Below, one piece after another: positions 58,701 through 64,000 of a DNA stretch of 64,000 nt. A model generated the notes under the pieces. It was not told where the DNA came from, did no database searches, and was given only the letters and a program-made list of their open reading frames with translations. Source of the stretch: Narthecium ossifragum (taxonomy: Eukaryota; Streptophyta; Magnoliopsida; Dioscoreales; Nartheciaceae). A program made the position numbers and the translations under genes. Within the stretch, counting starts at the first letter, position 1. Each line of letters starts with the position of its first letter. The stretch spans positions 6,031,115 through 6,095,114 of the forward strand of contig OY986972.1 of assembly GCA_963920575.1 (NCBI GenBank), written 5' to 3'.

Positions 58701-61700
58701 TCCTCTCCTCTCTGAAAATACACTTTAACACGATTAAGGTCTATGGTCTCAACAAAGTCTTCTTGATCTATTTCTATATCGAAAAGAAGATAATCCATCT
58801 TCCAACTATCAAGTGATCAACAAATTTTACTAGGGTGTGCACATGAATCAAGTAGACCAAGACTCAACCTAAACCTCACCGGATTGTGGCCCAACCTGAT
58901 TTTGAATAAAGAACAATGGACCTAGTATGGTCCCAAATTAGACTCAATTTATCAACCAAGTCATAGCCGGGTCTCACAACATTGACTTGAGCCTCATATA
59001 CTCATATACGCAGTCACACCTGCAAAAATAATACAAAAAAAGGATCCCATTCGTAAAAGATAGGCCTAACATTCTGACACAGTCCTCAAACTCAAAGTTT
59101 GTCTGCTCGAGCCCACATATATTACATACATGATTGGACTATAAATTCACATCTTAGACAACCATTTTAAATCTTTCAAGGGCCAAGCTGGACAAAAACC
59201 CGACCATGCTCATTTGCACCCTGGTTGACCAACAGTTGACCTATTTCAACCTCATGTCTCCGTCACAGCATATGAAGATCAATACTAAACGACAATATAA
59301 CACTTTGTTGAGATTTCGGCCATTTTCAAAAAAGGAACTAGATGGACCACCGTGAAACTATAATATTTTAGACTCACTCCTTGATTTAAGTTGCTAGAGT
59401 CCATGTCAAACGTTAAGGGGACTTTGAATGTATAGCAGATAATTGATCATAAAGTACATGAACAATTTAAGAATATGAGGTTAACACTAAGAACAAAATA
59501 CATGCACCTAACAAAACCAATAACTAGTAATTCCAAATAGTAATAAAAATTATTATAAAGTGCACCATGTAAATGAAGTGACAAAAAGGAAAATTTTGTA
59601 GCTTAGACACAATAAGTCTACAATTTTTTCTTATCTTTCTTCAATCAAGATCTGAAGGACATTATTAGAGATTACTCTAACCTTTTTGATCTCGAGCGAG
59701 AACGGGACCTCGACCTATGTTCAGATCTACCCTTTGACCGGGATCGAGATCTATGCCTGTGTCGCCCCTCTCTTTCTTTCTCATAGTCTCTGAGCCTGAA
59801 ATGAGCATCAACCAAGCGATGTAACTTCTATCATTCTTTTGAGTAAAAATAAAACATAAGAAGAATGCAATAAAAAAAGCAGCAAATAAACTCAAGAAGT
59901 TTGCACTAAAGGAATAACAATAAACCAGTTACTTTATTTTTACGTTCATATGTTGATTTGTCCATTTGGAAGTGCTAGCATCTTTCTATAATCCATAAGA
60001 AAGCAAACAAGTCGTATTCTTTCTAATCTATGTAAATCAAAAATGTTCGAGGACTATTTGTTGGAAGGGGATGAACATTGTAGTAAGGTATGTGAATGCT
60101 CCAAACCATGCTTCTTGCGAAAATGACACAGGACTCAAAAGCAATACAAATGCATTGAAAACCTAAGCAGCTTCTGTGTACTACACTCATATTGCATCCA
60201 CTTTATGGACATCTGACCAAAACTTTTAAGCGTATAAATGACTCTAACTTTTGGCAATAACTTTTAAGCTTACTTGACAAGAGATCACTAGCTTTTGGCT
60301 ATATCTAGAAATCATCGTACCTATATTTACTTAAGTGTAAGACAGTTGGATGTCAATTATCCCACCTCAACAAACTATGAAAAGTAAATAAAATTGACTA
60401 CAGAGTTATTTCATATCACCCAAGAAGGATTAATGACCCTATTTTTATTCAGAAATAAAATGTTTCATAAGCACCATGACCCTATTTTTATTCAGAAAGG
60501 GGTATAAAACGGAAAAACAGCTAATCACTATACTTGGCATGAATTGGAATAACAAAGAGCTCATTCATGATATTCTAAAGCATGGGAAGGATTTCAAATT
60601 GCTTTCCTACAACTTTCATCCTTGCAGCTAGGCACTTTAGGACGGTTATAGATATGAGCAAAGAGTTTCTAAATGAGAGGTTTCAAGTTTACAATTCGCT
60701 TGTTGAAAAACCTTAATCTGAAACTCCTTTATTTTCATATGTTCTACCCCCCCCCCCCCCCCCCCCCCCGCTTTGCTCCTCTACTTCCTATTTCTCTCCA
60801 TACCTTGCTGCTACTCCTGGTAACATTGCTCTATTGCTTTCATCATTATCATGGATACTACTAGGGCTCCCAAACCAGTCTGATATTCAAAATCACTTGA
60901 TATTAGCTCAAGTTCCATCTCATAACAGCTTGTTCAAGTGATAACGAGCTGACAACATATGTCATATGTATCTAAAATCATATAATTTACATGAATTTCC
61001 TACAATTTTAAAGCATTATTTAGACTTAAATCTAAAAGTGCTATTTAATCTCATTTATCACACTCTGATCTAGAGAACCACACTGTGCTATTTAAGTACG
61101 TTGTGCTATTTAAGCATTATTTAGCGGTTAATCTCTGCAGCAGCTAAATCAGAATCCCAGTCAAGGTATTTATGCTAGTTATACAAAACGTCAGCTAAGG
61201 TTTCCAAGAAATATCCCAGCCGACTCAATCCTATGACTATCAAGTTGCACTCTCGCATTTCATTCTCTTCTCAAGCCTTCTCTCTCTAAAATCACTAGAG
61301 AACAGCCATCTCAAGTTCTCTCCCCTCTCATCTTCTCCTCTCTCGTGGTGACAACAACAAACTAACTGGAAGCCATGGTTCACATGATCACATCATTTTC
61401 AACCAAGAATGTAAGTTTAGATTTAACTCTCTAGCTAACCAAAGCTCCATTATTTTCTCCGTCTTTTGGTTATGAAAGTAGTATACCCTTGACACAGACG
61501 AGATCCTTTGCATTCAATAACTCCTAACCTATTTTGGATCCATAGAGTTGGTTTGTCTTCATTAATAACCCTCATAAAAATCCACACCAGGCTTGAAATC
61601 TCAAATGATTGCAGAACTATATGAAGGCATCAATTACAGCTCAATAAAATGAAAATCAGCTCAATTTATTTGAGTAATAAGCCGGAGCTTCCAGGCTCGA

Positions 61701-63278
61701 TTTGATATCCAGATGAAGTCAAGCTAGGGATAAATCAATTGAATTTTCAAGCTCGAGCTGGACCCAACAAGCTCACAATGTCGGTTGTTGTCTGCAACCA
61801 TAACTGCAGATTCTTTGCTGAAAATCAATGCCGTTTTAGTTTCAAATAGAGGATTAAGACCAACATTTCATACTCTGCATATTAAATTACCCAACATATA
61901 ATCTACATTTGAAACATCTCCATTGAAACCTCTATTCAGATCTTTAAAGATTCCCTTAAGCTCCAATGATTAAAAATTATTTCCTTGCTCCCTAGGCCTA
62001 ACACTAGATTCAAGTCTCGGCCTATTTCTTAACCTATCAACTGATCCCCAACATATTATTAATCAAACTTCAGTTTGATGTCTACATCTTCGAGTTCAGC
62101 TTGATTTCATCTTTTGATAGGAGATACTCACAAGATGCTGCTTCAGCTTTAGATCAAGCTCTTAGCTGCAGGCTAACTGAATTGTAATTTCCTGTTTCTG
62201 GTTTCCTATTAGGCATAATGCTGACATGAATGCTGAGCTCCTAATCTGGTCTAAGATGGTCAATTACTCCGCCTTAACCAATCAGACTGTACAAACCCTC
62301 CCATTGACCCCATTATCCATCTGTTTCTTGCAAACAAAAATGAAAAATTTGTAAGAAAAATTGTCTTTGATTTGAAGGTAGTCATAATTGTCAAAGAGGA
62401 TAGGTTCAGAAAAACTGATAGGTTGATAGGGGGAGGGGGGAGCAATTAGGAAGAATAGAGTCAGGTTTGAGGGAAGAATAAGGCGTTGAAGAGGGAGGGA
62501 TAATTGACTAAATCAAGAAATGAGCATAAGTCTCATCTTTCCTTAAACTGTCTTGCACATATCTCAGCGCAACAATCCATCCCTAGAAGGAACCTCTACT
62601 GGAAAACCAAGAAGGTTCGCGTACAACCACCCTTTAAAAAACTCAATGTGTCATTGAAAATTCACCTAATCAGAAGCATAAACTTCACAGCGACTAGCAA
62701 CAAGTACTCTAAATCGCTTCAAATAAGATGTTCCTGGAACCAAAATTTGCATATCGCAATTGGCATCCAAAAATCTTAACCTTCCCCTCAAAAATAAAAG
62801 AGGAACTGCAGGGCAATCCACTAATAATCAAACTGAATAAAACCAAAATAGAACAAAAAACAGAAGAGAGACAACAAAAACAAATTCACCATACCTATCA
62901 CGATCTCGGCTACGGTGGCGGTCATGATCATCGCTTTTTTCTCGACCATGCTCTCTCTTCTCACTTCTTTCCCTGTGGTCTCTGTGATGCCGATCTCGAT
63001 CCCCCCTTTCCTTATCCCTCTCTCGGTCCCTATCCTTATCCCTCTCCCTATCCCTACTTCTGGACGATCCTCTTTCGCGTTCGTATCCGTCGTGCTGCTG
63101 AAGTTAAAAAAGAATCCCAAAAGATGAGTTCTTTACAACGAGACCATCAAGAGATCAAGAGACAGAGTGCACGTGAAGGTTAAAGAAGAAGGAAGACCTG
63201 GGATCTGGGATCGGCGCCGTAGTCGTTGTAGCCGTCGCCATTGCCGACTCCCTCGTACCTCTCTCCGTAGTCCGCCAT
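52734..63278 (-). CDS. U2AF65: U2 snRNP auxiliary factor large subunit (U2AF65-like), 13 coding exons
   Basis: Minus-strand exons: 63198-63278, 62895-63097, 59682-59795, 56291-56358, 55641-55711, 55499-55543, 55365-55424, 55150-55210, 54950-55062, 54404-54850, 53323-53458, 53068-53135 and 52734-52868. All are GT-AG with consistent phase, giving 533 aa, close to plant U2AF65 (about 540-575). Exons 2-3 encode the RS domain (alternating RD/RE/RS, residues ~28-133). SKRISGFDMAPP follows, then RRM1 (RRVYVGGL, KKFAFVEM), RRM2 (RIFVGGLPYY, KGYAFCVY) and the C-terminal UHM (VVCLTQVVSADEL, ending GRKFGG .. YPENKFAQGEYD, with the R-x-F motif). The protein binds the polypyrimidine tract with U2AF35 and recruits U2 snRNP in the nucleus. 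No lesion was seen. Introns 2 (3.1 kb) and 3 (3.3 kb) are long. The Trp that binds U2AF35 in human U2AF65 (WDVPPP) aligns with Phe of GFDMAPP here. Confidence 0.95.
56695..56740 (-). other. Candidate cryptic (poison) exon in U2AF65 intron 3
   Basis: On the minus strand a T-rich stretch and tcttgcag precede this 46-bp segment, and gtatgcc follows it, so both splice signals are present. The preceding coding exon ends in phase 2. Inclusion would add three or four codons and then TGA, and 46 is not a multiple of 3. This is inference from sequence only. Confidence 0.3.
60747..60769. repeat. 23-base C homopolymer in U2AF65 intron 2
   Basis: Uninterrupted run of 23 C on the plus strand (G on the transcribed sense strand), followed by gctttgctcc. 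Confidence 0.95.
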
Positions 63279-63486
63279 CGCCCTTGCCCCCTCTTGGCTT
63301 TCGAGCGCTCGCGAGCAGTGAGAGGGGTCTATTCTAGGGCATGGAGAGCGGAGGAGATGGGCGGTGGTGGAACTTGGGTTCGTTCGACGTTGTCGGCGCG
63401 GTGAAGGACTCGATAGTGCGAAGGCCTAGCCGCCTAGCGATTGGATTAGTCGGCCTGTTCTCGTCAAACCCTGGAATAGGGCTTTA
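63279..63486 (-). promoter_or_regulatory. U2AF65 5' UTR and promoter-proximal region
   Basis: GC-rich sequence immediately upstream of the ATG at 63278, typical of a plant housekeeping leader. No TATA box was seen. Confidence 0.4.
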
Positions 63487-63742
63487 GCCACGTTTGGTAT
63501 TCCATATCAAACGGGAATAAGGGAATTTTTTTAGAATATTTTAGAAATTTCTCCGAATTCACTATTTATTTCACACTTTATTCCCCAAACACCTTTTTCT
63601 ATTCCAAGTAATCATTACAAAGTTATTCTCACTTTTCACTCTACTTTTCCCTTATTCCAAGTAATCATTATAAAATTATTCCCGAAATCGAGAATAAAGT
63701 CCCTTAACCCCGGAATAAAGTTATTCCCATACCAAACGAGGC
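63487..63742. mobile_element. MITE, ~256 bp, with cgtttggtat inverted ends
   Basis: gccacgtttggtat (63487) and, inverted, gcctcgtttggtat (ending 63742) form TIRs. The interior has an imperfect direct repeat 'attccaagtaatcattaYaa' (63602 and 63656) and many ggaataa / ttattcc motifs. It lies ~210 bp upstream of the U2AF65 start codon. A target duplication was not found. Confidence 0.65.
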
Positions 63743-64000
63743 AAGCTCTGTTTGGTGTCCCCCTTAACCCCCCATTTATCCCCAAACAAGATTGGGGTTA
63801 GCTAATGGGGTTAGGCGGGGATAAATTTATCCTGGGTTAAGCAAACCTAGTTTTCAAAGCCTATACCATGACCTAAATTACTATACTACCCTCAAATGAT
63901 GTTGTTCTAGTATGGACATGTTTGGTTGCTGAGAAGTGAGCTGAAGTGGAGTGACTTTTTGGAAAGTGACTTCATTGGAGTGATTTTCTGAGGAGTGACT
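63743..64000. repeat. Further MITE-like sequence running off the window
   Basis: 63748-63850 has tgtttggtg, ggggttagctaatggggtta and a closing 'gggttaagcaaac', a second MITE-like unit. From 63920 'catgtttggttgctgagaagtgag' looks like the start of a third element with repeated gtgact / gagtga words. Confidence 0.35.

Noticed and set aside
62728..63183. Plus-strand 151-residue frame over the U2AF65 RS exon
   Set aside because: Antisense shadow of the RS-coding exon (Pro/Tyr/Ser repeats mirror the Arg/Asp repeats).

Overview
The window is plant nuclear DNA, probably from an angiosperm and possibly a monocot (weak call). The evidence is spliced genes with GT-AG introns of plant-specific families (group G bZIP, U2AF large subunit with RS exons, PTC7-like PP2C, DeSI-like PPPDE protein), together with Ty3/gypsy Tekay/Del chromovirus LTRs, L1-type LINE tails, hAT elements and a MuDR-like element. 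Only four host genes sit in 64 kb; most of the rest is transposon or degraded repeat. A 200-base run of N (39767-39966) marks an assembly gap.

Layout. 1-6957 is a nest of retrotransposons: an LTR end (1-762) abuts a broken Tekay/Del pol (763-2886) with its 3' LTR (2960-5412), and that element lies in the 3' half of a LINE (5413-6957). Two short 5'-truncated LINE insertions with target-site duplications (7211-7405, 12427-12614) bracket a minus-strand PPPDE (DeSI-like) gene (8167-10745). 13187-17505 is a tandem repeat split by a solo LTR, which carries a second, oppositely oriented, truncated LTR. 17597-18961 is a decayed hAT with terminal inverted repeats and an 8-bp target duplication.

20217-35267 (+) is a GBF/EmBP-1-like bZIP gene with ten coding exons. 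Its 12.2-kb eighth intron lies exactly between the basic region and the leucine zipper and holds a 4.3-kb ricesleeper-type hAT and a long near-perfect hairpin. It converges with a minus-strand PTC7-like PP2C phosphatase (36831-40735) whose first exon runs into the assembly gap.

42972-46540 looks like a non-autonomous element built of two GC-rich arms around a 1.3-kb AT-rich minisatellite with a 20-bp unit. 46600-52400 is a MuDR-like element with a broken mudrA-type transposase and a convergent, still open, two-exon GRF zinc-finger ORF. 52734-63278 (-) is a complete 13-exon U2AF large-subunit gene (533 aa predicted) with a possible poison exon in intron 3. MITE-like sequence fills the region beyond its 5' end.

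Functional links: the host genes are unrelated housekeeping or regulatory genes (transcription, splicing, dephosphorylation, protease/deSUMOylase-like), not a pathway cluster. The most unusual structures are the MULE plus GRF pair, the phased A-tract minisatellite, the intronic hairpin, and the transposon-swollen intron that splits the bZIP domain. All intron-exon models were read by eye and joined by splice signals and reading-frame phase.
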